Assembly: GCA_030737835.1 (NCBI GenBank)
Contig: CM060855.1
Location: 10,716,328-10,780,327 of the forward strand
Source: Acorus gramineus
Taxonomy: Eukaryota > Streptophyta > Magnoliopsida > Acorales > Acoraceae
Direction: 5' to 3'
DNA length: 64,000 nucleotides
Made by a program: the position numbers and the translations under genes. This document shows, one piece after another, positions 1-11,292 of the stretch (position 1 is its first letter; each line of letters opens with the position of its first letter). The notes under the pieces were generated by a model. That model saw only the letters and a program-made list of their open reading frames with translations. It was not told the DNA's origin and searched no databases.

Positions 1-15
1 AGGAAATCACTTCTC

Positions 16-57
<42 letters not shown>

Positions 58-1694
58 AGATTTTTTTTTGTGGTGAAATATGGAATCTTTTCAAAATCTG
101 TTTTGGCTGAGATGTCTCAGTATTGATCTCACTCAATAATACATGATGGTTGCATCAGTTGATCTGACGCGAATTAGGTGCAATATAAGGTAAAATGTAG
201 TTTGTTTAACATAAATATTTGGTATAGTCGCGTCAAAATAATGTGGAATAAGACTGATATTGATATTTTAGTTTTTTTTAATTGTGTTATTTTAATTAAT
301 TTATTTAACTAGTTTAAGAGGGGCCTCACATCAGTATCTAATCATCTCAAATAAATCAATCAGAAGTCTATAGGTTCAATCATTATCATTATTAATAAAA
401 AAAATTCAACTTTTATCAAAACAAAAAAATATTATAATTATATTTGTAAACGAGAATAATAAAAAATACAGCTAAACAAAAAAATAGCTTATTTCACAAT
501 ACATCTTATTGTTATCTATTCTGAAAAACGAAATTCCTTTACCTTTTAAAAAAATCTTAAATTTTTTTCTTCGAAACTGACTTTTGTATTTTAAACCTCA
601 ATATCATTGATTTAAGTCGGATATGACATAATAAGTTTATATATCATTATTAATTCTCTTAGACCATGATGAAAACTGTTTATTTTTCTGGAGGGACCCC
701 GTGAAGTTTTATGGTTCAATGTTTTTTGTTTTTTTTGTTTTTTGATATCGGAGGGACCCCCGTGGCTGATCTTACGGTCAAGCTGGGAAGGCTACCTCCG
801 TCTGTTTGTCCTGGTCCCATAAAAAATTTATAATTCAATGTTGGGTATAAATATTCAATCTTTGAAGCCTATGCGCACATCATAATTAAATTTAAACATG
901 GCCCCCATAAGATGTGATATTCAGTTGTTGCAATGCTTACCTGAAAACCAACCTACTTAGATATAGATATATATAATATGATAAACGTTGCCAAATGGAT
1001 TAGTGTCTCTCATCATCAAGTGGCTAATCCTAACTTAAGACATTATATCTCATTAGATGCAATATACAATATATATGGTGTTGTGACACTTTTTTTTTTA
1101 GCTATTTTTATACACTTCATGTCACCTAATTAATTAATGCAGCATATGAAATCTCTAACATATTACTTTACTATGTTAATATATATATAATTTATTATGA
1201 AAAATACAATATTATACTTTATTTATTTTATAAAATCTTCTAAAAAAAAATTCAAACACGTGAGATTTGTAAAGATGTAATCCATGATTGATTAAATATA
1301 ATATTTTTAAATTACATTAAACCTTCATACATGTTTAAACAAAAAGGTTTAAACACATTAAGGTTTAAACCTTAATATTTTTTAAATTATATTAAAGCAA
1401 TATTCAAATGAGACTGTCCACTTATGCCCACATTAAGGTTTAAACAAAAAGGGTAAAGAAAAATAATGCTAAGAAAAAAGAAACTAGATGGTCGGCTATA
1501 AAAATTAATAAAATAAATGAAACATATAAAGTTGTTTGGATTAAAGTAGATATTGTTGGGTAATGATAAGGAGAGGACATTTTGTGCCTGTGATTTTTTT
1601 GCCTCCCCTCACCATCTTGTCATCTAATTTGTACAGTTGCGTAATTGATTATGTGGTTACCTGTCATCTTTACATCCTGCAAAATTTAATTAAT
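1..1694. other. AT-rich intergenic DNA, no gene seen
   Basis: The stretch is strongly AT-rich with many homopolymer runs. It starts with a (TA)n run at 18-54. A short motif resembling GGAGGGACCCC occurs twice (about 692 and 752) in a slightly GC-richer patch at 690-820. I see no coding exon, RNA gene or delimited transposon here. Confidence 0.6.
18..54. repeat. (TA)n microsatellite
   Basis: Uninterrupted alternating TA dinucleotides, seen directly. Confidence 0.95.
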
Positions 1695-2190
1695 TATGTC
1701 TGGTCGGAGGTCGGCCAACGATCAGGTCGGCCGACCGCTTTTCAGGAACATGGAGGGTCTATGGCGGGCAGGGAAGGAGTTGGAAAGGGCGGCGAACAGC
1801 GAGGCCGAGGCCACGCGCGCGCAACCCATAGTCCCGGCGGGGGTATAGACCATACGACGTACCCTCAACAAAACGATTTTTCGAGGAGTCCGAGTATACC
1901 AGGAGAACATGTGAGACTCGTTCGAAAGCCTCTCCCGGGACTGGAGTTGTTACCTAGGGGGAGGAGAGCGCGGCCCAATCCAAGCGTGCCACGGTCAGGG
2001 CGCAACGTAGAGAGTAGCGGATGCGGTAGTCACAGGGGTAGAAGCCTCTCCTACCTAGGCCACGGTCATGGCTTCACCGGCCGCCTTTCTTTCCTTCTTT
2101 TCTGTTTCAGTTTTTTGTATCCCCCCACCCCCCCTCTTTTTCCGTTCAGAATTTGTAACTCGAAGTTCAGCAATGAAATCGAGTAGCAAA
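1695..2190. other. GC-rich island, candidate organellar (mitochondrial) DNA insertion
   Basis: This block of about 0.5 kb is GC-rich and complex, with sharp edges against AT-rich flanks. It contains GGTCGGCCGACC-like runs, CACGCGCGCGC and CCTAGGGGGAGGAGAG-like stretches. A plus-strand frame is open from 1563 to 2186 (207 codons), but its peptide is low in recognisable motifs and begins in AT-rich flank, so I do not call it a gene. The texture resembles non-coding plant mitochondrial DNA transferred to the nucleus (NUMT). That origin is inferred from composition only. Alternatives are a fragment of a GC-rich transposon or a decayed exon. Confidence 0.4.
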
Positions 2191-3592
2191 TTTCTATCTT
2201 TATTTCAAAAAAAAATTTAAATAATTAAATATTTGATTAATTTTAATTTTAATGGTAAAAATATTGATCATCAATATAGCAATTTAAGTTGGCTTTTATT
2301 AATTAAAAAATCATCTGATGAAAAAAATCACCAATTTTTTCTCCTTTTTTGTTAAATTTATAAACTATCACAATTTATCTAACAAAAATATTTGTTATCT
2401 GTTTTGAATATAGGTTCTGAGATTTAATATTTGAAAAATTAAAAGCTGTTAACGATATTAAGACAATGAATATCAGATGTCATCTGATCCACAAGTTTAT
2501 GAGCTATAGCCTTCTGAATGATTTATCACATAGAAAACGAGAGTATTAAAAAAAATATCTATTACATTTCATTTTATGAATTTTTTTCTTTTAGTTCATA
2601 AAATCTAGACTTCCAACAAAAATATAATTCTTGATCTTTTAGTTTTTTTTGACAGCCCGGCAAAACAAAACAAAACCTGAGCAAAATACAAACGCAACCT
2701 AGCCCGGATCAATATAGAGCTCCGATCCGCTCTTTCCAAGCAAGCGACCGACCCCAAATGAAAATAAACGGCACTGTCTCCTCCCAAACATTTTTTAAAA
2801 AAAGATAAATCTAATCAATATTGGATCTTAACACGTATGTGTCAAAAAAAACCCTACATGAACTAGGTTATTATGAGTATAGCAAAAAGAAAAAGAAGAA
2901 GTAGACACTGGCTTCAACACGTTAAAAAAATAAAAATTAATATGATGTGGTCATATGAATGGAGGTTAGATTACAATCTCTACAACTAAAATTGCTGAAT
3001 GGAAAACCCCTTATGTCAATGAAAAAATAATTGTATATTTAAAAACATACATTGTGTTCATTATTCCAACTTGAAATCAATCAATCAAGTATATGAACCA
3101 AACTAGTTCACTTTCAAACCAATTATTCCCCGAACGTTCTTCCAACAAAGGTTGCCCCCACTTCCCTTCACATGAAAACAAAACTCTTTCAAGATAACAC
3201 TGAGAAAAATAAATCTCACATCAATCAATAATTGGATAATTTCACCATTATCTTTATACAACCATTTTATTTTCAAAACTAACCACAACCCATCTTTTAT
3301 AAAAAAAAAAAAAAAAAAAATCCATTTCTCTTCCTCTTGAAAAAAAAAATTGAGACCTAATCATAAATGGTCACAAACCAAGGATCCTTCAAATCTACAA
3401 ACAAACAATAAATACTAATCACTATTTACTTCAATTAAAAAAAAAATGACAACATCACACCCCCTTGTCATATTTACATAGACACCTCTCAAGCCATTTC
3501 AAGAGGCTGGTAAGTGGTTTGATTCATTCACAACCTTAATCATCTTTTAAAGAGAGAGGATGCTAGTCACAAAGAGGGTCAGAAAGGGGGTG
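2191..3592. other. AT-rich intergenic DNA downstream of the HD-Zip gene
   Basis: Mostly AT-rich. A short GC-richer patch at about 2650-2790 (AGCCCGGCAAAAC.. to ..CGGCACTG) is unlike its surroundings and may be a transposon relic, but no ends could be found. Poly-A runs occur at 3300-3321. The part nearest 3593 should contain the 3' UTR of the minus-strand HD-Zip gene. Confidence 0.5.
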
Positions 3593-5255
3593 TTATTCAA
3601 CTTTTTCAAAGCTCAATTCGCAAAATACTGGTGAGAGTTCTGTAGTAGCTGATCCTTGAATGGGCCGAGGGGCGACGGCAGCAGCGGTGGCGGCGGCGGC
3701 CTTCTCGTGGCATTCGTGGCAGATGATGAGGGTGGTTGGGGGGAGCATGCAGAGTGATGGGGACGTCATCTTCAACGTTTTAAGATCTTGGACTTCTTTC
3801 TGTAGCCTTTCATATAATTCTCTCAATGTTTCATACTCTCTTTTATATTCCTCGCGTTTCAATTCCGTTTGCTTCAGTTTTGTCCTTTTTAAATAAAGGA
3901 AATTAAAGAGATTAAAAAAAATTAATCTTAAAATTTATAAGTAAAACCTTAATAAAAATATTACACTGATCACATATTAAATTAAATGAATTTATTTTTA
4001 ACAAATGTAAAAAAAAAAATTAACTAAAATAAGATAACTGTATTTTAGACAATAAAAAAGACTTTGTGTAATCGCTCTCAAAACTTAAAATAAAGAAAAC
4101 CTGGCTCTTCGGTTTTGAAACCAGACTTCCACTTGTCTTGGTCGGAGGTTAAGCTTTTTTGCGAGGTTTAGTTTCTGTTGCTGCATAAGATCATTGACAT
4201 CATCAAGAGTGAAAAGATTGATGAAAATATATATATATATATATAAACATAAATGGACGTATACTTTGAGATTTCGATATTTCAAAAAATAAAATACACA
4301 TTTCAATCATTCAAAATTCAAAAAATCAAAAATCAAAGATAAAAAGCGATAATACAGTAATCCGGGTCCTCAACTTTTTTTTCCCGGAATAAAAAAATAC
4401 ACTAATATATATTTTTTTAAAAAAAATCTGTAAAAATGTCAAAAGGGTATAAGCCAGAACATGATGTTTTTCTTTCCCTAAAATAAAAGACCCTAAAAAT
4501 AAAAGACCCTATTAATTAAATAACAAAACGTGAATACGGGGGATCAAGTAAAATACACTTAAACCCATCTTCTTTGATTTATTTTAAAATAATATATTTC
4601 TCTAAAATTAATTTTTAATACTTCAATCTAGATTTTTAATATTTAATAAATAAATCCAAATAGTACTATTTGAATTTCATAAATATTAATAGAAGTTATA
4701 CCAATATTAATTTGACTCATTTGAAATATTTCTATAACATATTTTAAACTTTAATACTGAATATCAAAATACTAAAAACTAAAATTTACAAAAAAAAATA
4801 AAAATAAATAAATGTGATTTTCTTTGAAACTCTATTATAAAAACAAATACAAATAAAAACAATACCGGATTGAGTGTTTGATTTTCGTTGAAACTCTCTT
4901 CAAGAAACGAAGACTGTTCCTTAGATAACCTCAATTTCTTCCTTGTAAAAGCCTCATCCATTTCAACTACTTCAACTTCTCCGTCGCCGCCCCTAAAAAA
5001 AGTGATCTGTTTTGATGAAGCCGCCGCCGCCGCCTCCACCATCTCCTCCGGAGGCAGTTCATTCATGTCAAACCCCCTCACTGAAAACTTTCACCAATCA
5101 AAACCAAAAACAACTTTAAAAAATCATTTTTTTTTAATTTGGGTTTGAGTTTTACCTTCTACAGAAGCTTTGTTTTCATCTTTTCTTTCATTTTGAAGAG
5201 TACCCAAATTGATGATGGGAACCGACATGTCTCCTAAGCTTAAACCCAACTCCAT
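3593..5255 (-). CDS. HD-Zip class II-like homeodomain-leucine zipper transcription factor
   Basis: Nuclear DNA-binding protein, probably a repressor. Four exons join in frame with GT-AG introns: 5255-5156, 5080-4866, 4180-4101 and 3884-3593, giving 228 aa. The start is the ATG at 5255, which gives MELGLSLGD; residues 3-7 (LGLSL) fit the LxLxL EAR repression motif of class II proteins. An RGFDMN stretch (35-40) resembles the class II RGIDVN box. The homeodomain covers about 79-137, with helix 3 at 121-132 containing [12 protein letters not shown] leucine zipper follows directly, with heptad leucines at 152, 159 and 166; the first position (145) is Tyr instead of Leu. The class II CPSCE box is replaced by CHECHE at 187-192, so CxxC is kept but Pro-Ser is lost. 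The family is known to bind CAAT(C/G)ATTG and act in shade and auxin responses. The divergent zipper makes subclass assignment uncertain; class II is favoured. Confidence 0.88.
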
Positions 5256-5414
5256 TTCAATGGAGAGAAAGAGAGGACTTTTGAAGTTAGAGAAGAAACA
5301 GAAAGAGAAAAAGGAGCCGACTTTGGGATTCTATAAATGAGACTTTTATTTGATTTTGGTTCAATCAAAAATAAATATTTGTTTTGACCAAGACAAAAAC
5401 CTGGTTGACAATCA

Positions 5415-5420
5415 CACGTG
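5415..5420. promoter_or_regulatory. G-box CACGTG in the HD-Zip promoter
   Basis: A perfect CACGTG palindrome lies 160 bp upstream of the HD-Zip start codon. G-boxes are bound by PIF/bHLH and bZIP factors, and PIF-G-box control is known for shade-induced HD-Zip II genes. The motif is seen directly; its function here is inferred. Confidence 0.4.
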
Positions 5421-5546
5421 AATCGGGTCATTTTTTGTATTTTTTTAATTGAATGGGGGTATGTGGGATTAATCAGTTTCTGTCATAAGATCCATCTATA
5501 TGTATAATTATTTTATATTATATACATTTATTGTTTGGAGGGATAT

Positions 5547-5555
5547 CAATCATTG
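5547..5555. promoter_or_regulatory. HD-Zip II binding site CAATCATTG, possible autoregulatory site
   Basis: This is an exact match to the class II pseudopalindrome CAAT(C/G)ATTG, 292 bp upstream of the HD-Zip start. A near copy of the site and its 3' flank (AAATTATTG then CATCC) follows at about 5588-5600. Class II genes are known to repress themselves through such sites. Chance occurrence of one 9-mer somewhere in 64 kb is likely, but position next to this gene makes it worth noting. Confidence 0.4.
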
Positions 5556-8080
5556 CATCCTTACCCACCAAAACAAAAAATGAAAAAAATTATTGCATCC
5601 TCGCCAACCAGTTTGAAAGATTTATGGGTTTGTTTTACATGAATATCATCTAAAATATATTATTTATTTTTATATCATTTTAAATAATTTATTTATTTTA
5701 ATATTATTAGAATTATGCGTATTTAACATCCTACTTTACTTCTATTCAAATTTTCATTAAAACCATTAAAGTTTTAAAGAATTGATCAAATTAACATTTT
5801 TTTTTATTTTACATATTTTATCTTATCAAATACAAAGTTATAAAAATAAAACTATTAATTTTAAGATGGAAAATGATAAATTTCATCTAAAATCTAAAAA
5901 AAATAAAAATTAAGCATATAAACTATTTATTAGAAAATACATAGTAATTACTATTTTATCAATATTTACATTAGTAAAAATAAAATCTTTTGATAGCAAC
6001 TAATCATATATATTACAAAATGATAAATTTTAAAAAATAATCTAGATCTTGGAGAAAAGGAAAGAATGGGTAATATTGAATTACTCGGGATCGGGTAGGA
6101 TCGGGTTAGGTCCAACAGGTGTTAAACAATTTGATGTCCAACGCATTCCTGACCGTCCGATCTTGATATACAAATTAATTGAATCCTAAAAAAGAAGATT
6201 TAAAATTTCATTGCATTCTAAATTTAGTTCTAAAATCTTATAAAATATCTCAATCACAACAAAATAAGAAGATCAGACGATCAAGAATGCATTGGACAAT
6301 CAAATTGTCCAACACATGTTGGACCTAACCAGATCCCGAATTACTCACGGTTGATTAGGAAATAACAAGAGATTAATTAAGTTATTATGTTTAATTATTT
6401 ACATTATGATAAATATTATATGTTAAGGTTATTTTTGTCATTTTACTTTTTGTTAAGATACTAACTATAGTTAAGAGGTTCATTTTAATTAAAAGGATAA
6501 AAAAGAGGCACATTTTTATATTAAGAAAAATTCTAATGGTCTAAAAATAAATACTTAATTTGTGATAGTATAAAAATAAATAATATATTTTTTATGGTAT
6601 ACATGTAAAAAAACCCAAGTTTTATTTTGTTGGGTTTGTTGTTTCATTTTTTTTCTTTAATTTATTGAAAGGTAGGTTTTCAATTAGGATAATGTTATGT
6701 CCAGTCTCATATCCAGTCTTAATTCAGTTTACATGTTTTTTAAATTTTTTAAAAATAGTATACTTTATTTAGTGAGATACATGTTTTTATAAAAAATGAA
6801 TTACATTGATACATTTATAAAAAAATGTAAAAAAATTGATATATGATAATTGTGCTGGGTGTAACAGCTCCATTCTCATTATATGCTACAATCATGCGTT
6901 ATCATAACATATAAAAAAAATAGCTGGGCTGAAGTGACATGATATATATTTGGGAAAAATTGATACAATTTCTGAAAATATAATGAAAATATAAAAAAAA
7001 TCCCGTAGAATCCGTAAAACTACTTAAATGCTTTATATTTTATCCTTATTAATGATTTTAATCCATGATAACATTCTGTTAGTGCAAAGAATATATTCGA
7101 GGAATATTCCACAAGGATCATAATAATCTCTCAATTAAAAGATGTTTTGAGGGGATGTTACACTATTTAAATTAAGGGGATGTTAAATTCAACATATCCT
7201 TTGATTAAGGGATTGGTATGATTGTTTCAGGAAAGCCTCTCTAGAAGGTACGACAATTTGAGATTGTTATGTGATATTTGTTGATCATTCTAAAAAATCT
7301 ATCCATATCAAGAGTTTTTTTTTTTTTTACCTTTTCAACATTGTTTACCTTTTCAACTGTACGTGTTTTATATTTTTACTTTTATTTATAAATTTATTTT
7401 TATCTTAAATCATTCTTTCTTCTTTTAATCTTATCTTTAGAAATTTAAATAAACAATATATTTTCTAAATTTTAAATTCAGGAATTTATAATTTTGATAT
7501 GCAATTTAAATAATTTTTAGATAATTATTGTTATCAATGAATAGATATTTTTATTTTATTATTTTGTTTGTGGGTTGTTTTGGAGATTTATTCACATATC
7601 ATGTGGATTATAGATCGATTTTTTTCAAGGGCGGATAACATTGTTTTAGAATGGGCTAAATATTTCGTATATTTTAAATAAAGATGTTTTTAACTTTTTA
7701 TTAAACTAAATAAATTAATGTTTAAACTAGATGAAAAAATCATTCAATGTAAAATCAAAATGATAATGATACATAAAAAAATATAATAAATGTTTTTTTT
7801 TTTTTTTTATCTAAAGGCTGGGACATGATGATACAAAAGTCACAACTATATAACTGGACCCAACATAGGCCTCTTAAATCTTTTATAATAAAGAGTGTTG
7901 TTACATATGGTTTTTAATTCAACCCCACTTTCAATTCTCTATGCGTCGAAAAAAATTAGAGCATGTACTCATTTTAGTAAGATATATGCTTTGATAATAT
8001 TTTTATATATTTTCTATAGTTGCATACATGCAATTCATTAGAGTATATATTTCATTTTTTATAAAAACATGTATCTCATT
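5556..8080. other. AT-rich intergenic DNA with one MITE
   Basis: No gene seen. It holds the 251-bp fold-back element at 6087-6337. The segment at 5640-6010 resembles 29260-29520 (both contain the run TTTTATCTTATCAAATACAA), so it is probably a diverged repeat family whose ends I could not fix. Poly-T runs occur near 7317 and 7793. Confidence 0.5.
6087..6337. mobile_element. Fold-back MITE with perfect 9-bp TSD (MULE-type)
   Basis: The element starts GGGATCGGGT and ends GATCCC. It is flanked by perfect 9-bp duplications GAATTACTC at 6078-6086 and 6338-6346. The arms of about 80-90 bp are inverted copies (for example GGTTAGGTCCAACA at left and its complement at right), leaving a short AT-rich centre. 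A 10-bp internal duplication lengthens the left arm. A 9-bp TSD is typical of Mutator-like elements. No coding capacity. Confidence 0.8.
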
Positions 8081-8895
8081 TAAGCCTATCAATGGGTCGG
8101 GTCCAGACCCGGACTCCACTCAACCCGGACCCGATTACACGTGTAATATATCCGACCAGATTTATACCCAACCCGAGTTGGGCCCGACATGGTGGACCCG
8201 AACAAACAAACGGGTGGGGTCCGGGTCCACCCCGCCTCGACCCGTTGGACCCAAGACCCGATTGTTTTGTTAATATATACTCATATATTATAAGACTATT
8301 AATATTAGTTGACCCATAATTTTATTTCTTACTTAACTTTTTTTTGTATCCACAAGTTCATAAATCATAATCATAACAAGCTCATAAATCATAAATCAAA
8401 ATCATATTCATAATCATAAATCATAATCATGCAACAAACTAATTAATCACAATTAATTAGTTTGTTGCATGATTTATGTTTATTGTTTAGGTTAATATGT
8501 TAGTGTTTATTGTTTTGAATGTTGTTTAGGTTAATATTGTTTTGAATGTTTGTATAATTAGTTATGTTTATTGTTTAGGTTAATATGTTGTTTATGTTAG
8601 TGATTATTGTTTTGGATGTTGTTTAGTAATTCATTTACTTCTTTTGAATTGTATAAAATTATGTTAAAGCATAGTCTCATTAATAATAATATTTTATTAC
8701 AAAAATTTTCAAATAGAATGAGAAAGCAAACAAATTCATGAGCTCTCCCTTTTCTTTTTACCAACCATCTGGGTCGGGTCCGACGGGTTCGGGTCCGGGT
8801 TCGGGTCCACATTTTTCCGGACCCGCTGGGTCCTGCCACGGGTCAGGTCCGAGTCCACCCCGACCCGGCCCGAACCAGACCCATTGACATGCCTA
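8081..8895. mobile_element. Non-autonomous hAT element, copy 1 (GGGTCCAGACCCGGAC family)
   Basis: 815 bp. The left end TAAGCCTATCAATGGGTC and the right end (complement TAGGCATGTCAATGGGTC) form inverted termini. They are flanked by 8-bp TSDs ATCTCATT (8073-8080) and ATGTCATT (8896-8903), one mismatch. GC-rich subterminal blocks of about 130-190 bp rich in GGGTCC/GACCCG enclose an AT-rich core with repeated GTTTAGGTTAATATG-like motifs. The copy at 15671-16488 has the same structure, so this is a family. TAGGxxTGTCAAxGGGTC-type ends plus an 8-bp TSD indicate hAT. It has no transposase; open frames in the GC-rich ends are incidental. Confidence 0.88.
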
Positions 8896-9555
8896 ATGTC
8901 ATTAGATGAGGTATACCATTTTTAAAAAATTCAAAATACTTGTAGACTGAATTTATGGCTGAAAAATGGATTGGATGCTGTATTATCCTATAATAAAATG
9001 TTATTTGAGTTCGTTGAGTACATGTAATGTTTGCATTGATATTTTCAATAAGAGTGATGATACCCAGGCCCCACTCACAGGCCCCATGAGGTGTCATCAC
9101 TTTTTTTGTTGGCTTGTTGACTTTTGAAAATGGGTAAAATAGCAAAATGCTGATATGCCCTTCATCAAAATAGATCCCATTAACCCAAATCCCCCTTTTC
9201 TCTTATTAATCTTTCACATTAATTTGAATTTGCCTATTTTGAAAAATCATCCCACTCTAAAATTTGTATATTTCAAAAATTGAATTTTGAAATTCTTATG
9301 AATTTTACACCAAAACTTACCTAACTTACACAAAAATGACCTAAATTGTTTTTCATCAAAATTATACCAAAACTTACTTAAATTACACCAAAATTGCCTA
9401 AATAACAAAAAAAAAAAAAAACATTCCAGTTTTTTTTTATTTATGATTATAACTGTTACATAATGTAACAGTGTTGTATAAATGTAAATGTAACAATTTT
9501 ATGATTGTATAATTGTGCTGTATAAATGTAACAAATATATAAATCATTACATGTA

Positions 9556-9760
9556 TGCGATTGAATGTTACATTTACGAATGTAACAAATATAAATCATT
9601 ATGTGTATGCGATTGACTGTTATATTTACAAATGTAACAAATACAAATCAGTATGTATATGCGATTGAATCTTACATTTACGAATGTAACAATAATATAC
9701 ATTTACGAATGTAACAATAATATACATTTACGAATGTAACAGAATGTAACAGTGATGCAT
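9556..9760. repeat. Array of GTTACATTTACGAATGTAAC palindromes in MULE copy A
   Basis: At least five close copies of a perfect or near-perfect 20-bp palindrome lie in this stretch. The first three sit in units of about 58 bp that also contain GCGATTGAAT and AAATCATTATGTGTAT. The last two are in units of about 29 bp. Further single copies occur at about 10003-10025 and 10093-10112. The same motif recurs in MULE copies B and C. Confidence 0.8.
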
Positions 9761-10164
9761 AAATATAACATAAATATGTAAATGTAACAGTTTATGACAT
9801 TCATGTTAAAAAATATTGTAGAAACAAAAAAAAGAGGAGAAGAATTGTAGCAGACTCTCCTACAAACCAAATAGTCATGAATAATAATATGATTGATCTT
9901 TGAAATATCCATGAATCCGCATGTTAAATAACATTATGTCGTTACAAGACTATTACATTTCAAATTTAAATACAAAAAAAACAATACACACATTTACAAG
10001 ACGGTTACATTTCAAATGTAACAAAATAACAAAGAAACTGTGTATTGCTTAAATGTGTCTCTTTTGCATCATACCGCAACATTCATTAATTGTTACATTT
10101 ATAAATGTAACAGTATTAATCAATACACAGTTTTCACAATGTAAATACAACAAAACAACGTAAC

Positions 10165-10440
10165 CTCGCTTTCGATTTACTTCACCTTCTCCGTCTCCAA
10201 TGGCGACCTCGCTTTTGAGGTTATCCTGGACAGTCCGTCGTTTAAAGATAGGAAGCTCTCCGACCGTTCTCTTTGTCTGTCTCAACGCTTCAAAGGTTGG
10301 AATCGACGTCGATGGGGCCGTCAAACCGAGCAGATTCACGATCGTTTGAACTATGTAAAAATTGATTATGCAATTGAAATCAGAAAAAGGGATGAGCAAT
10401 TGATACTTCTCCACGTTGTGAAATCCCATTAATTGTTGAC
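10165..10440. other. GC-richer gene-like fragment inside MULE A (possible capture)
   Basis: The segment is GC-richer than the rest of the element and keeps frames open on both strands. The plus strand has an ATG at 10200 opening MATSLLRLSWTVRRLKIG, which resembles an organelle-targeting N-terminus. The minus frame (10049-10447) is open for 132 codons. MULEs are known to pick up host gene pieces (Pack-MULEs). The parent gene was not recognised and neither frame is clearly coding. Confidence 0.35.
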
Positions 10441-10576
10441 GTCCCAAACAAAACGGAAGAAATCATAACCGTCGGGTTTCCCAAAACAGAATTAAGGGTA
10501 TAATAGATAATTTACACTTGCCACATCATGGGGCTTATTTGGGGCATGTGAAATTGGGGCCTAAAAATCATTATTC

Positions 10577-11292
10577 TTTCAATAAATTATCTTTTATAAT
10601 TTAGGATGATATTTGAGTATAATTTCAAATTCCCATCCATCAAATCTCAATATTTTTTAATTATTTTTTTTTTGCACATATACAATCACATTTTCAAACA
10701 ATATTCCTCATAATTTATTATTTCGAACAATACACATCAGAAATTTTTTTAAAATATCTATGATGGTTTTAGAGTTTCGAATTGAGGATTTTAACAATAC
10801 ATGGTTGATTGAAGGGTATACATGTGTAACAAGTGTAACATATCTCTTTCATTTGTAATTTTATAATAATTAGTAAAATTGTCATTATATTATTTATATA
10901 TATATAACATGATATATTACATCGGATATTTCTGGGTCAAAAAAAATTATGGTATTGGTTTATGGTAGTTTTTTTTTAATATTTCTTATTTTCACGCACA
11001 TCATGCATGGATGAAGACTAACTATTATGTGAATGAAAATTATTAATTTTATAATTTTATTTTCAAGTGCATTAATTGAAGATTGGTGCCCCCTAGGATT
11101 TGATCATTTGTCGTTCTTTATGGAGAGGGGTGTTAGCCAACTTTTTCAAAGCTTAATTATCTAGTGTGAGAAGATCCAATCCTAATGGATCTGATGAGGA
11201 ACAAATAATTTTTTCAAATTAAAAAATAACATTTGATCAAATTCTCTGTTATTTTCTCTTATGGTTTTGGCATGAGTGATATTTGTTTTTAG
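10577..11292. other. AT-rich spacer
   Basis: No gene or delimited element seen. The patch GGTGTTAGCCAACTTTTTCAAAGC at about 11128-11151 resembles the region at 3588-3612 at the end of the HD-Zip gene, possibly a short duplicated piece. Confidence 0.4.

Larger units (their letters stand above)
9052..10576 (-). mobile_element. Non-autonomous MULE, copy A (reverse orientation)
   Basis: 1525 bp. The left end GAGTGATGATACCCAGGCCC and the complement of the right end GAATAATGATTTTTAGGCCC are inverted termini. Perfect 9-bp TSDs TTTCAATAA flank it (9043-9051 and 10577-10585). The subterminal region matches copies B and C in the opposite orientation, including CCCCATGATGTGGCAA. The interior carries an array of palindromes built on GTTACATTTACGAATGTAAC and a GC-richer gene-like fragment near 10165-10440. 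No transposase was seen, so movement would need an enzyme supplied in trans. Confidence 0.85.

Noticed and set aside
1563-2186. 207-codon open frame as a gene
   Set aside because: It begins in AT-rich flank, crosses a composition boundary, has no recognisable domain and no splice context. The GC-rich island explains its openness.
8092-8839. Pro/Gly/Thr- and Arg/Thr-rich short frames
   Set aside because: They come from the GGGTCC/GACCCG repeats in the hAT subterminal regions and recur identically in the second copy.
9556-9760. CRISPR-like array of palindromic repeats with spacers
   Set aside because: This is plant nuclear DNA inside a MULE; spacers are similar to one another and no cas genes exist.
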